A program made the translations under genes and the position numbers. This document shows, piece by piece, positions 1-10,055 of a stretch of 64,000 bases of DNA (positions within the stretch are counted from its first letter, which is position 1; each line of letters begins with the position of its first letter). This stretch comes from Litsea cubeba (taxonomy: Eukaryota; Streptophyta; Magnoliopsida; Laurales; Lauraceae): the NCBI GenBank assembly GCA_012931725.1, contig CM022949.1, positions 60,512,106 through 60,576,105 on the forward strand. Reading direction: 5' to 3'. A model generated the notes under the pieces. It had not been told where the DNA came from and made no database searches. It worked only from the letters and a program-made list of their open reading frames with translations.

Positions 1-489
1 TTTGCGAAGCCGGAGGAAGACTTCTCGAAGGTCTTCGGGATGATCTTCTTTTCTTTTGCTTTTGACGGCGAGGTCATCAACGTAACATTCAACCGTCTTG
101 TGCTGCATATCTTGGAATATTTTCATCATAGCCCTCTGATATGTGGCACCAGCATTTTTCAGACCAAATGGCATGACAGTGTAACAATACACGCCAAATG
201 GGGTCCGAAAAGATGTATGTTTTTCATCTTCAGGATGTATCTTTATCTGATTGTAGCCAGAGAAACCATCCATGAAAGTCATTCGCTCGAATCCACAGGT
301 ATTATCAATCATTACCTCTAGTATGGGGAGTGGAAATTCATCTTTTGGGCATGCGCCATTCAGGTCTCTATAGTCAATGCAGACCCTGATCTGCCCATTT
401 TTCTTTGTCACGGGAACAATGTTGGCCAACCATTCAGGATGTTGTTCCTCACGGATGAAGCAGACGCTTTTGAGTTTTTGAACTTCTTG
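1..489 (-). pseudogene. Copy A reverse transcriptase fragment
   Basis: Minus-strand translation gives the RT fingers and palm: a CPKDEFP stretch near 335-350, MPFGLKNAGATYQ near 140-180 and the catalytic YVDD near 75-95. The block matches copy D at about 62058-62540. It joins the upstream pol frame through a stop at 490-492, where copies C and D have GAA (E) and copy A has TAA. The rest of RT, the RNase H domains and integrase lie off the left edge. It is non-functional because of the upstream stops. Confidence 0.85.
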
Positions 490-1524
490 TTAAATTTTAT
501 CCATCACATCTGGACGGAATCTTCTTTGGCCTTGCTTGACAAGCTTGATGTCTTCTTGAAGATTGAGTTTGTGGACCGCTATTTTGGGATCTAAGCCGGG
601 CATTTCAGCGTAAGACCAAGCAAAGCAATCAACGAACTCACGAAGAAAGGCGATATACTCAGGTAACTCATCATCCTTTATATTCTTGCTTATGAATACA
701 GGATGTGGGTTATCTGGTGTTCCCAAGTCTATCTTTTGGACAGGATCTTCTATTAGAAGGTTCGAAGGTGGTTCCTCAACAATATTTTCGGAAGCTTCCA
801 GCTCAACGAAACCTTCTGGGGTTTCAAGGGCATTTCCAGACCAAGGTTTTGTTCCTTTCCACGGGTCTTCTTGATTGGTAACTTTCCCAAGGCTTGCTAT
901 AAGATGATCCCAATCGCCTGTTGAAACCGGGTTAAAGTAGGCTACTTCTTTTGGAGATGAGTGTTCTTCTGGGTCAGAAGACCACACGTCTGTGCCATCG
1001 GACAACACCTCTTCATTTTCGGAGAAATCGTGCCAATTGGATGAGCTTCCTGGATCTTTATCATGTAACTCATCGAAGAGATATCTAGGGAGATCGATGT
1101 CTTCATGGACTTGAGATGTTGAGGCTTGGTCAGTATATTGACTTTTAAGCCTTTGTGTCAACTGTCTTAGGGGAGTGTCGGGATCATACCCTAACCCGTG
1201 TGAAGACTTTTCTACATAGCCGTAGAGTCTCCAATCTTCCAGCTGGCTTTTGGTCAAGACGGGCCCCAATGGCGTGAGAATACCGCATCCTTTCCCTAAA
1301 CCGACTGGGTTTTGAGCGTCATAGCCCATTTTCTTCATAATAGCTTGTGCCACAGAACTATATAAGGATAGTTGAGGCATACCTTTATTTTGGAAAGGTT
1401 CAAGCATGGAGTTTGATGATGAAGCATCCAATCTATGGAAGAAGATTGTCTTTTCCTTTGCTGAAGTTGCTGGAACAACGAAGGAAGCTGACGTAGGATC
1501 TTCTATGTCAGAAGTTGTCTCCAT
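490..1524 (-). pseudogene. Copy A pol segment: G-patch-like region and linker to RT
   Basis: A 344-codon open stretch between two stops. About residues 55-110 hold a G-patch-like block (AQAIMKKMGY, then GLGKGCG and LTPLGPVLTK), followed by an acidic linker and the RT N-terminal approach (KLNLQEDIKLVKQGQRRF). In copy C the same segment is continuous with protease. Here it is cut off upstream by CAG-to-TAG at about 1537-1539 and downstream by TAA at 490. The G-patch call is by pattern of glycines and hydrophobics only. Confidence 0.75.
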
Positions 1525-1539
1525 TAGAGTAAGAGCAGG

Positions 1540-2535
1540 CTAAACTTGTTGAGTGTCAACTTGGCTTGACGATGTGTCGTCTTCTGGCTCTAAATCCGAA
1601 TCCATGTCTTGCATGGTAGACATGAAAGAGACAACAAATTTGCCCCCAGGCTTTTGCTTTGCCTTCTTCACTTTAGTTGTGATGACCAAAGGTTTTGAAA
1701 GTTTGAGGGAGATGATGAAGAGAGTTTGAATGCTGTCTTCGGATTTACCGGACGATTTGTTTTCTTCCGGTGATTGTTGAGGAGCCTTGCCTTTATCTTT
1801 CTGGTGATTTTCGGCAAAGGGTGATGCATGCTTCTCCTCTTCTTCTTTTTCACCTTCATACATTTGTGAGTATGCAAAGTGGACTTCTTTACCTTTGAAA
1901 GGTTTTCTGTCCACAAAGACTCGATGTATCATGCCGTCGTCGCCAACAAACTTGATGCATTGATGTAGAGTTGAAGGGACAACACCATTCTCGTGGATCC
2001 AAGGGCGTCCGAAAAGGATGTTGTAACATGAAGGGGTTTTTATTGCATACACAGTGACCACAGAAATAAGATCACCGATATGCAACTTGAACCTGATTTT
2101 GACGATAGGCCTTTGAGTACTCCCATCATATCCAAAGATAGATACAGATGTGTAGCTCAGCTTGCTGGGTGGGATGCCCAACTCTTCGAGAGCCGATGTG
2201 GAGATGAGGTTGAGTGTAGAACCTGGGTCGATCTGAACTTTGTGCATAGGCATTTCCTTGATGTACCCTTTGAAGTACAGGGGTCGGTTATGCCTTGTTT
2301 CGCCAAGTAGGAGGTCGTCCTTTGTGAAGGCGATGGTTGCACTGGCTGCCTTTTTAACCGAGAGGCATTCAATGCATGATCCTTCAGTTTTCTTCTTTTC
2401 TCCCTTTGAGGAGGCTTCTGAGTTTTTGACCTGGTAATCCATTTCAATTTGGAGGACTTGCGGGGCATGTTTGTCAACATCCTCATTCAGCTTTTGTAAT
2501 TCTGAGATGAGATTATCACGAGTGTGTGGAGACAT
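1540..2535 (-). pseudogene. Copy A retropepsin-like aspartic protease region
   Basis: A 331-codon stretch encoding the protease core: substrate-side lead NRPLYFKGYIKEMP, active-site motif QIDPGSTLNLIS, flap-side GYDGSTQRP and the second hydrophobic motif CYNILFGRPWIHE. The active site reads D-P-G-S where most retropepsins have D-T/S-G-A/S; copy C has the same. An acidic, lysine-rich tail follows. It is bounded upstream by a TGA where copy C has CGA (about 2536-2538) and downstream by a TAG where copy C has CAG. Broken as a polyprotein. Confidence 0.8.
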
Positions 2536-2583
2536 TCACAACAAATCTAGGATGTGCAGACGTGCAGGTATGTGCTTGAAGTG

Positions 2584-3483
2584 TTAAATCAAGTCATACT
2601 TGAAAGCCTCCTTAGGGCCTGCATGTTCATCATTGTTGCCACTAGGGGCGCTTACAACATCTTTTCTCGAAGGATTTACATATGTAAAGGAAGATTGGTT
2701 GTAATTTTTATGGTAGTCCCGGCCAGAGCGAGTGCCTCTACCAACTTCGAGAGCTTCTTGAGAAGGATCTTTATTTGGAAGATTGTCTTCAGGATCAAAA
2801 CGCTGTCGTTTTTCATTTGCTGAGGATGTATCAGCAGCGGAGTTGCCATCCTCAGTGATTGTGTTGCATGGAGCATTTTCCGGGAACAAGTCCTGAACAG
2901 CATCCAGCAACCTTTCTTCTTCGTTGACCAATTCATCGTCCCAAGCATCAATAGCTGGGAATTCTTCAGTCAGGAAGGGTGTGAACTTTGAAGTCACAGT
3001 CTCAGGAGAAGAAACCTAAGAGTGTGTCATCTCAGTGGAAGTCACGTGAGATGAGGTGGCTCCAAAAGATATATTGCTCGGCGTCGCCGGAGTGTAAGTG
3101 CTCTCATCAGACGATACTTCAGAAGAGCTATAATCCCGAATAATTACATTACAGGAAGCTCTGACGGGAGACGTTGCCTGGTGAGCTGTAGGCTTTGTTT
3201 TCACGACCTCCCAATTTTCATCTTCCAGGAGATCGGGATGTACCCATATGGGTTGTTCGTCTGGTGTCGGGTAAGGAACCAGTTCCTCGGACGCTTGGAT
3301 TGAGTTTATCACCATGAAGGAAGTAGTAATCTTTTTCTTCGGTGATTTTGATGTTTGTCCACATGTCACCATGTTGACGGAGGCAGACCCATAGTTTTTG
3401 TCAAAGGCGATGACTCCATTTTTCCATATCTCGTTTATTGTCTCCCTTACAATGAAGCATTGATTGAGAGGATGCGAGATCAT
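2584..3483 (-). pseudogene. Copy A gag-pro linker, with an internal deletion
   Basis: Two open stretches (2584-2997 and 3016-3483) separated by a TAG where copy C has CAG. The upstream one begins just after the gag zinc-knuckle-like CPYH motif and holds the MISHPLNQCF segment. The downstream one is an acidic, serine-rich linker with a GTRSGRDYHKN motif. Near 3178-3184 copy A joins sequence that in copy C is about 760 bp apart (46314-47071), so part of the gag C-terminus is missing. Confidence 0.75.
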
Positions 3484-5028
3484 CTAGTGGTATGGACAGT
3501 ACCGAGGATCGTTGGTTTTGCCAACATCACCCAGTCTTTTTGGTTCAGGCAAGGTGAGCTTGCCGTTTGCCACAAGAGCCCCGAAGATTTCATCAACATC
3601 TTCATCAAACTGGTATTTCTTCTCTACTCGTTCTTTGAAGGCATCAGAGAGTTCAGGTCTTTTACCAGCAGTTTTGTTTTCAGCTTTCTTTGGTGGCTGA
3701 GGAGCTGACTTGGTCTGCACATTGAAGACCTCTTTTTTCTTTAGTTTGGAGGTTGCAATGGCGGTTGTCTCTTTTCTTGATGATTTCTGACTGTTGAGGT
3801 CTTTAATCACCGTTTCAGCTTCCATGGAAGCTTCTAGGAGTTCTCCCAGGTTTTTTGATTTGGTGCCGATGATCATGGAGCGGATTCTAGCTCTCATGTT
3901 GTTTCGGCAGATGTCGACTAGCGACGTTTGTGGCAATACATCAGAGCATTTGTATGCCATTGCTTTCCACTTGTGAATGAAGTCATATGTTGACTCATTC
4001 TGCCCCTGTTTTAGGCTGCACAGCTGAGCCACAGTAGCGGGATGATCCTCACCTTTGAAGTGAGTCAGGAAGCGTGTCTCTAGCATGGCCCAGTTTTGGA
4101 TCGAGTCCTCCGGCAGAATGGAGTACCAATCGAAGGCCGTACCTTTTAGGGTACTTGCAAAGAGGCGAATCTTGAGTGCATCTTGATCCGTGATAGCTCC
4201 TGTCAGGATCTTGAAGTGGATGACGTGCTGTCTGGCTGATCCTTTCCCCGTATATGTTTGGAGAGTAGGATGCTTGAATTTGGTGGGGAACGGGACCGAG
4301 TCCATCCATAAGGGATATGGTGGCTTGATCCCATGCTCCTTGAGTATATCCTCTTCTTTTGTTTTGGCGAGGATATTGTCTACGTCCTTTTTGGTAAGGG
4401 CGCGTGACTCATTTTCTTCTCTATTTACCTCATCGTCTTGATGATTCGGAGGAGGTTCATTGTTCGCCTGATTTTGAAGGCGAGGAGAAGGTTTTCCATC
4501 AGAGTTTCAATCCTCTGTTGGCCTTGTTCCAACTGCTGGATGCGGGTGATCGCATCATCTTAAGGTGGATTACGGGGTGGTGGCTCAGAATTTGTAGCCA
4601 AGACGTTCATCCTTCGTGATTCGAACGAAGAAACTGTCCTGGTGACTGAGCTGGGGCTCATTCTTTTTGAAGAAGAGCTTGAGGAAGGATCACCCAGCCA
4701 TCCTTTGCTTGAAGGAGCAGGGGATTCTTTTGAATGTCTTCTTGTCCTGGAGACGCTGCGGGTCATCGGACGTCGGACATGGATTTTTATTGCTGACTTT
4801 TGGCGTCTTCTGGTTTTTCCAACCATATGGACGACAGCAACTTGGTTGGGTCTTTCTTTTTCGACCCATTTGGGAGAGACTTGAAGTGTAGGAGGCTGGG
4901 TCCTTTGCTTCTCTAGTATTTTTTGCCGATACGACGCGCGGCGGCGTATACGACGAGCAACTTGAGCTTCGGTCAACTCTGGCTGGGCTTTGACAATGAA
5001 GGATGTGTTCCCTCGAGCGCAGCAGCCG
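3484..5028 (-). pseudogene. Copy A gag, capsid (retrotransposon gag) region
   Basis: Minus-strand ORF 3484-4305 encodes a capsid-like region. Residues about 8-115 contain PFPTKFKHPTLQTYTG, GTAFDWYSILPEDSI and FLTHFKGEDHPA, followed by a lysine-rich segment and the zinc-knuckle-like DPRYCPYH. Upstream to 5028 the frame is broken, but gag-like sequence continues (basic RRIRRRASYRQK near 4900-4980). Copy C lacks this capsid block. The frame ends at a TAG where copies B and C have CAG. The upstream edge at 5029 is the target site of the solo LTR. Confidence 0.8.
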
Positions 5029-5399
5029 AACCTTGTTAGGGATTTTCTGTATTTGCAATTTGATGGATGCATTATCATTTTATTCATCTCATGAATTTTC
5101 ACACATGCATTGATTTAGAATATCTTAAAATCTTAATTTTCACTTGTATGGTTTTAAAACTTTCAGAATTCATGTTTCATACATATTTGTGTTTTAATCT
5201 TGGTTGCATTTAGTTTGAAAATGATTTTTTATAAATCAAGTTAGCCAATGTTTTAAAAGTTTTAAGTCATCTTAGGCATTTTAGGTTTAATGTTTTTAAA
5301 ATTCTTAGAATATTTTAAAACATATTTCCTAGCTTGATTCTATGTCTTAAAGTCCCCACAAGAAAATATCTTTAAAATACACATTTTTGGGAAAACAGG

Positions 5400-5560
5400 G
5401 CTTTTACCGGCGGCCAATATATCACCTTTACCGGCGGCTGAGACCGTCGCTGAAAGCATATTTTCAAAACAAATATAACCGTTGGAAGGACTTATACCGG
5501 CGGCTGATATACACTTTTACCGACGGCCCCGGCCCCCGCTAAAAGTATAGTTTAAAAAAA
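5400..5560 (+). repeat. Degenerate ACCGGCGGC repeats in the U3-like part of the solo LTR
   Basis: The motif TTTTACCGGCGGC or a near variant occurs about four times (near 5404, 5429, 5490 and 5516), each followed by a C/T-A-ATAT type stretch and a GCCGTTGG element. It lies just upstream of the TATA-like box at 5589, where enhancer repeats sit in many LTRs. Confidence 0.6.
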
Positions 5561-6359
5561 ATATATAGCCGTTGGCAACCTTTTTGCCTATAAAAAGGGA
5601 CATTTTCTTTTGGGAAAATAAGTAGAACTTTTGAGGAGTTTTGAGGCCAAGGAAGGGGGATGAACCAAGAGAGATCAAGGGATCATTAGCAAGAGCTAAA
5701 TCTTGGATTAATGAAGTTAAATCACCAAGTAAGCCTTTGCTTTTCTTAATCATTGTTTTATGCTTTGTTAAACTATTGGTAAATGATTTTAGCATATAAA
5801 CTATGATGTGTTGAATCCTCTACTTCCTTAATATATGATTTAAGTCATAGGATTCTTCACCTTGATTTCAAAACAAGTTTGTTTTATAAACTTTGTTAAT
5901 CATGCATTGCCAAAATATTTGATTTCTTTTATGTCATGATTCATTAACTTGTTTTGAATCTTTCCTTGTTGTTTTCATTCATTTAAACCTTTGTTGAATT
6001 AGTTTGGTTTTGAAAACAACATTACACATGCATCACATGTTTAGACTAAATTAATTTCATACAACTTGTGAACCCTTGATTTTCATATCTTATATAAGTT
6101 TGTATTTGGTATATGTGACTTGCATATCACTTCAATCAAATCTTTTTATGAGCATTAAACTTTGAAATGCTTTAAGCATAAAATTCATTGGACTTAATTT
6201 TATCTTGATTGAAGTTCTACACACACACACACCTCATGAGCATTCATCTTTGCATTTCTTGGTGTGTTGTGTGAGTTTGTTATTCACTTTCATATCCGCC
6301 TATCTTAGAGGCAAATTTAATTGAGCTTAAATTGTAATCTCTTAGAGTGTTTTGTGAAA

Positions 6360-6575
6360 ACACTTTCTTTAGAGAAATCTTTGTTTGTAAGGTTATTGCT
6401 TAGCCATTGAAAAGCATAGTGTAAAGGTTCTTGCTTAGCCTAGAAAAGCATATTGTATAGGTTGTTATTAAGCCTTGCAAAAACAACATTGTAAGGTTAT
6501 TGCTTAGCCTTGGAAAGCATAGTGTTGAGGTTATTGCTTAGCCTTTTGGAAAAGCATAAATAGTGGAAATCCGGT
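6360..6575 (+). repeat. Imperfect tandem repeat GGTTATTGCTTAGCC...AAAGCAT in the solo LTR
   Basis: Units of about 35-40 bp read TTATTGCTTAGCC, then TTGGAAAGCATAGTG, then GTAAGG or a variant. About five or six copies follow each other, some with TTCTTGC or TTATTAAGCC variants. Position is in the 3' third of the LTR. Confidence 0.65.
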
Positions 6576-6815
6576 GGGGTGTTGAGTCACAAGCCGGTAG
6601 TGGATGTAGGCATTGAGGCCGAACCACTATAAATCTTTGTGTAGTGGTGATTGTTTTGTGGTGATTGTTTTGTTTAAGCTTCCGTATATTGTATGTTAAT
6701 CATCACATGTGACTAGTTAATTGTAAAGAAATTAAAATTGGTCATAATTAGTCATTAAGTGTAGATCACCCTATTCACCCCCCCTCTAGGGTTAGGATCC
6801 CGGACTTTCAAACCT

Positions 6816-7501
6816 GTCTTCTTTGTAGCTGGGCAAGGACAAGATGCGAACCCTGTCCTTCACCTGTTGCAGCGAAGCTTTGAATTTTTGGAGTTCGGCC
6901 CTGTAGAGATGAAGTGTCGAACTGCAGGTTTGTAGGTCTTAGCAGGTGCTTGCAGAGGCCTTGTGATGCATGATCTGATTTTGGGCTTGTAGGAACAAGC
7001 CGGCTCATACTGGTTTGACTTGGGAGTCAGGTTGGAGATGGGTCTCTCCTCTTTCATGTAAGCAAGAGGGTAGAACTGGTTCTCCTTGAGTGGGGCCAGG
7101 AATGCTGGCTTGATAGATGTTTGGGATCTTCTCTATTTTGGTGAAGGTCGTGGGGACCAAGTCTTGGGATAGACCTTGTCGTTTGCTGGTCGAGGCTTCG
7201 TGGGGCTGCCACGGGCTTCGGGCCTTCTGGTGCTCGCCTTTGGTGTCACATTAGTGATACGTTGAGAGGCTAGTTTCTGCTCCTTGGAAGGAGCAGCTTG
7301 TTCCTCAGGAAGTGTGAATGGTCCCAGCATCCCAAAGACGATAGTCCGGGGAGTTGAGGTCGACCCGGAGCTCAGAGAGTTGCCAAGGGAGTTGACACTT
7401 CGGCAGCTGATGGGGCGCTTGTAGGTGCGCGTAGTTTACTTCTGTTGAAGCATGAGTTGGTGCTTGCTCTCATCGAAAGTAATGGTAAGTGATGCTGCCA
7501 T
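6816..7501 (-). pseudogene. Copy A gag N-terminal region
   Basis: The gag start is the ATG at 7501-7499 (MAASLTITFDESKHQL), aligned to the equivalent site in copy C at 44797. Codon 22 is a TAA where copy C has CAA, so the protein would stop at once. Further stops follow near 7133. The basic, proline-rich sequence (PKTWSPRPSPK and ITRPLQAPAKTYKPAVR) matches copy C 45120-45400. The region ends at the solo LTR target site. Confidence 0.8.
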
Positions 7502-7876
7502 TGTTAGTTTTTTTCGAAAATTTCTGAAACAAGACCACATCCATTAGTAATCACAAGAATATAATGATCATAAATGGGAAGTTCTATGGTTTCGTCTTTT
7601 CAAATCGCTCGAGGGAGATGACCCAAGCATTATGAAAAAGGCAAAATGCCATAGAGGGTACAATTGTTCTGATCGCAGGTATGGTAAGCCCAGAATGAGT
7701 GTCCCAGTGACTACTAGAAGCAATTGTGAACTTAAATTCGACTTATCGAGAAGTAGAGCTTGCTCGAGGTAAGAAGAATATAAAGTTGGAGTTACAAATG
7801 TGTTGGTCGCAATACGGTAGACCCTGAAAGGGCGTACTAGTACTGCTAGACACAAATGTTTTGAGACCGCATCCAT

Positions 7877-8190
7877 GAGATGAGATTCTCCTTTTTGAAA
7901 GGTCAAGATTGGATTCATCAAAGAGCGCAGATGGTATTCCGATCTGAACACTGGCTCAGCGATTTCCGTGAGCACCAGTGCTCAGAAAGAAATGAACCAT
8001 AATTTCTCGGATCTGAATCCAAAAATGACGAGTTTTTTTTTTTTTGAAAGGCCAATATCGGGTTCATCAAAGAGAGCAAAAGGCACTCTAATCTGAACAC
8101 GGGCTCGGCGATTTCCGCGAGCGCCAGTGCTCAGAAAGGAGAAGACCAAGATTTCTCCAATCTAAACCCAAAATGACGGAAGTTTTTTTT
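7877..8190 (-). repeat. Two tandem units of about 150-165 bp in the copy A leader
   Basis: Unit 1 (about 7877-8042) and unit 2 (about 8043-8190) share a TTTTTGAAAGG head, then ATCAAAGAG, CTGAACAC, GATTTCCG and CCAGTGCTCAGAAA blocks. The same two units occur in the copy C leader at about 44105-44255 and 44265-44415 in the opposite window orientation. Confidence 0.75.
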
Positions 8191-8597
8191 TTGAAGATTT
8201 TTTTAAATCTTTTTATTTATTTTTTTTATTTATTTAAATTTTTTTAAGATTTTTTTTGAAATTTTTTATTTTTTCTTTTTTTTATTTTTTATTTTAAAAT
8301 TTTTATTTTTAAAAATTTATTTTTTAAAAAAATTTATTTAAAAGACGAGAGAGTACACATAGGCCTCCTAACCCGGTCTTATGAAATCTCGATTGATAGA
8401 ATTGTCCCCAGGTAAAGGTAGGATTACTTAATGAACCCGTTTGGAGGACCCTTGCCTAGAACAGTCAAGCTGTCTCCACACTGTGGACAAGGCTTTTCTT
8501 GAATCAACATGATCAAAGAACGCAGTTGGTTTAATCTTAGTGGTCTATGTCTTTTTTTTATTTTTTTTTATATATATTTTTTGATTTTTTGATTTTT

Positions 8598-9212
8598 AAT
8601 GAACTCATCGAAGAGAAACGATAGCCCAAAACCTTAGTCGAACAGGCTCAACATTTCTGCAAGCACGATGAACGATAGGAAAGGATCAAGGTTTCTCAAT
8701 TTTGAATTCAAAATGAAAATTCTGATCTTTTTGTTTTTTTTGTTATTTATTTATTTTTTGTTTTTTTAGATTTTTAATGAACTCATCGAAGAGAAACGAT
8801 GGCCAAAACCTTAGTCCAACAGGCTCAACATTTCTGCAAGCACGATGAACGATAGGAAAGGATCAAGGTTTCTCAATTTTGAATCCAAACTGAGAAATCT
8901 AATTTTTTTTGTTTTTTTTTTATCTTTAATGAACTCATCGAAGAGAAACGATGGCCCAAAACCTTAGTCGAACAGGCTCAACATTTCTGCAAGCACGATG
9001 AACGATAGGAAAGGATCAAGGTTTCTCAATTTTGAATTCAAAATGAAAAAATCTGATTATATATATATATTGTTAGATCTTTAATGAACTCATCGAAGAG
9101 AAATGATGGCCCAAAACCTTAGTCGAACATGCTCAACAATTCTGTAAGCACGATGAACGATAGGAAAGGATCAAGGTTTCTCAATTTTGAATCCAAAATG
9201 AAAAATCTGATT
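8598..9212 (-). repeat. Four tandem units of about 130 bp in the copy A leader
   Basis: Units start near 8598, 8775, 8927 and 9081. Each reads AATGAACTCATCGAAGAGAAA, then CCAAAACCTTAGTCGAACA, then AAGCACGATGAACGATAGG, then TTTCTCAATTTTGAAT, and units are separated by variable T-rich spacers. They are nearly identical to one another. Copy C keeps two related units (about 43383-43520 and 43556-43695). Confidence 0.85.
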
Positions 9213-9426
9213 TTTTATTTTTAATTTTTTTGAAAAGAGAAAGAGTGGAAATAAATTCAAAGAATTAGAAATTCCCAAAAAATCTCATCTCATTTTTTTT
9301 AGATGCGGAATCCAACATAGGCCACCAATTAGAAAGTAGCCAAGGAATCGAGAAAAGAAATATAAGCATAGAGCAAAAGATATGATATGCAAATATTTCA
9401 TTTCTAGCATCGTGTTCTCAAATGAA

Positions 9427-9447
9427 CTGGTCCCACCGGGTGTGCCA
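9427..9447 (-). promoter_or_regulatory. Candidate primer-binding site of copy A
   Basis: Read on the minus strand, three bases after the LTR end (CCATCA) comes TGGCACACCCGGTGGGACCAG. It has the layout of a tRNA 3' complement: TGG, eight acceptor bases, then a T-arm-like GTGGGAC. Copy C has the equivalent at 43143-43164. I could not assign the tRNA species with confidence. Confidence 0.6.
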
Positions 9448-9450
9448 GCT

Positions 9451-10055
9451 TGATGGACCGCGCTCTTGCCTGGTCCTACCGAGGTCGGCGGACGTGGGAG
9501 TCCGTTGGGTTCGACCCTTTCATAACCGAGGGGCAGAGGCGTGCATCAACATTTCTTTTGTGTGGGTGTGCCAGATTTTCTATTTTTACTTGGAATTACA
9601 AGTGGTGATCCGGAGATCAACCTTCGCAAGTAAAAAAGAAATCAACTTCTTTCAAGTTTTCCATTGCACATATATTTAAGAAAAGAGACATTTTCTTGAT
9701 TTGCCGTGAAAGGCGATTTTTTTGGCATTTATAGCCGATTTTGGCGTTTATAGCCGATTTTTGGCGTTTATATCCGATTTTGGCGTTTATAGCCGATTTA
9801 CAATCCTTATCAATAATGAAAGACAAGAGTTGTGATTTTTGTCTCTTTTAAAAAAATACAAACTATAATGAAAAGCAAGAAAAGGAGGATCAAACTTCTC
9901 AGGAGAATGTGGAGGACCCGTTCAGATTGACGGTCGCAAGCCATATGTGGAGTTCGCCATCATCCATGCAGATGAGAACAGAGGATGCTATTGATTCGCT
10001 TGGCTTGGCTATAACCTCAGGTTTTTAGAGGACAAAGACCAAAAGGAGGTCCTAT
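9451..10055 (-). mobile_element. Copy A 5' LTR, 3' portion (R/U5 side)
   Basis: Begins TGATGGACCG on the plus strand, the complement of the LTR 3' end GGTCCATCA, and matches D's LTR from 49827. It ends at CCTAT (10051-10055), the target duplication of copia-2. The LTR resumes at 21211. Together the two parts give an LTR of about 2.55 kb. Confidence 0.9.
9710..9805 (-). repeat. GGC(A/G)TTTATAGCCGATTT repeats in the copy A LTR
   Basis: Four units of about 20 bp, reading TTTGGCATTTATAGCCGA then TTTTGGCGTTTATAGCCGA and variants. The same array is at 42785-42868 in copy C and 50105-50190 in copy D. A related, longer array lies in copy D's internal spacer (58377-58690). Confidence 0.85.

Larger units (their letters stand above)
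5034..6810 (+). mobile_element. Solo LTR, probably Ty1/copia, in copy A gag
   Basis: The 1777 bp segment starts TGTTAGGGAT and ends GGACTTTCA. It is flanked by a perfect 5 bp duplication AACCT (5029-5033 and 6811-6815), and removing it rejoins copy A's gag. It has no coding potential. A TATA-like TATAAAAA lies at 5589-5596 on the plus strand. The end CCCTATTCACCCCCCCTCT resembles the U5 end of copia-2's LTR, which supports plus orientation and a copia origin (inference). A single LTR without internal region implies LTR-LTR recombination. Confidence 0.85.
7502..9426 (-). other. Copy A 5' leader, non-coding and repeat-rich
   Basis: A 1.9 kb leader between PBS and gag. It holds two repeat families listed separately and an almost pure A/T stretch at about 8180-8340. 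The element-sense leader is therefore A-rich with purine runs. Copy C has the same leader but fewer repeat units and a 180 bp poly-A/T segment at 43930-44110. No conserved ORF spans it. Confidence 0.8.

Noticed and set aside
8180..8340. Very A/T-rich stretch as an origin or centromere element
   Set aside because: The same low-complexity stretch is in the copy C leader, so it belongs to the retrotransposon.
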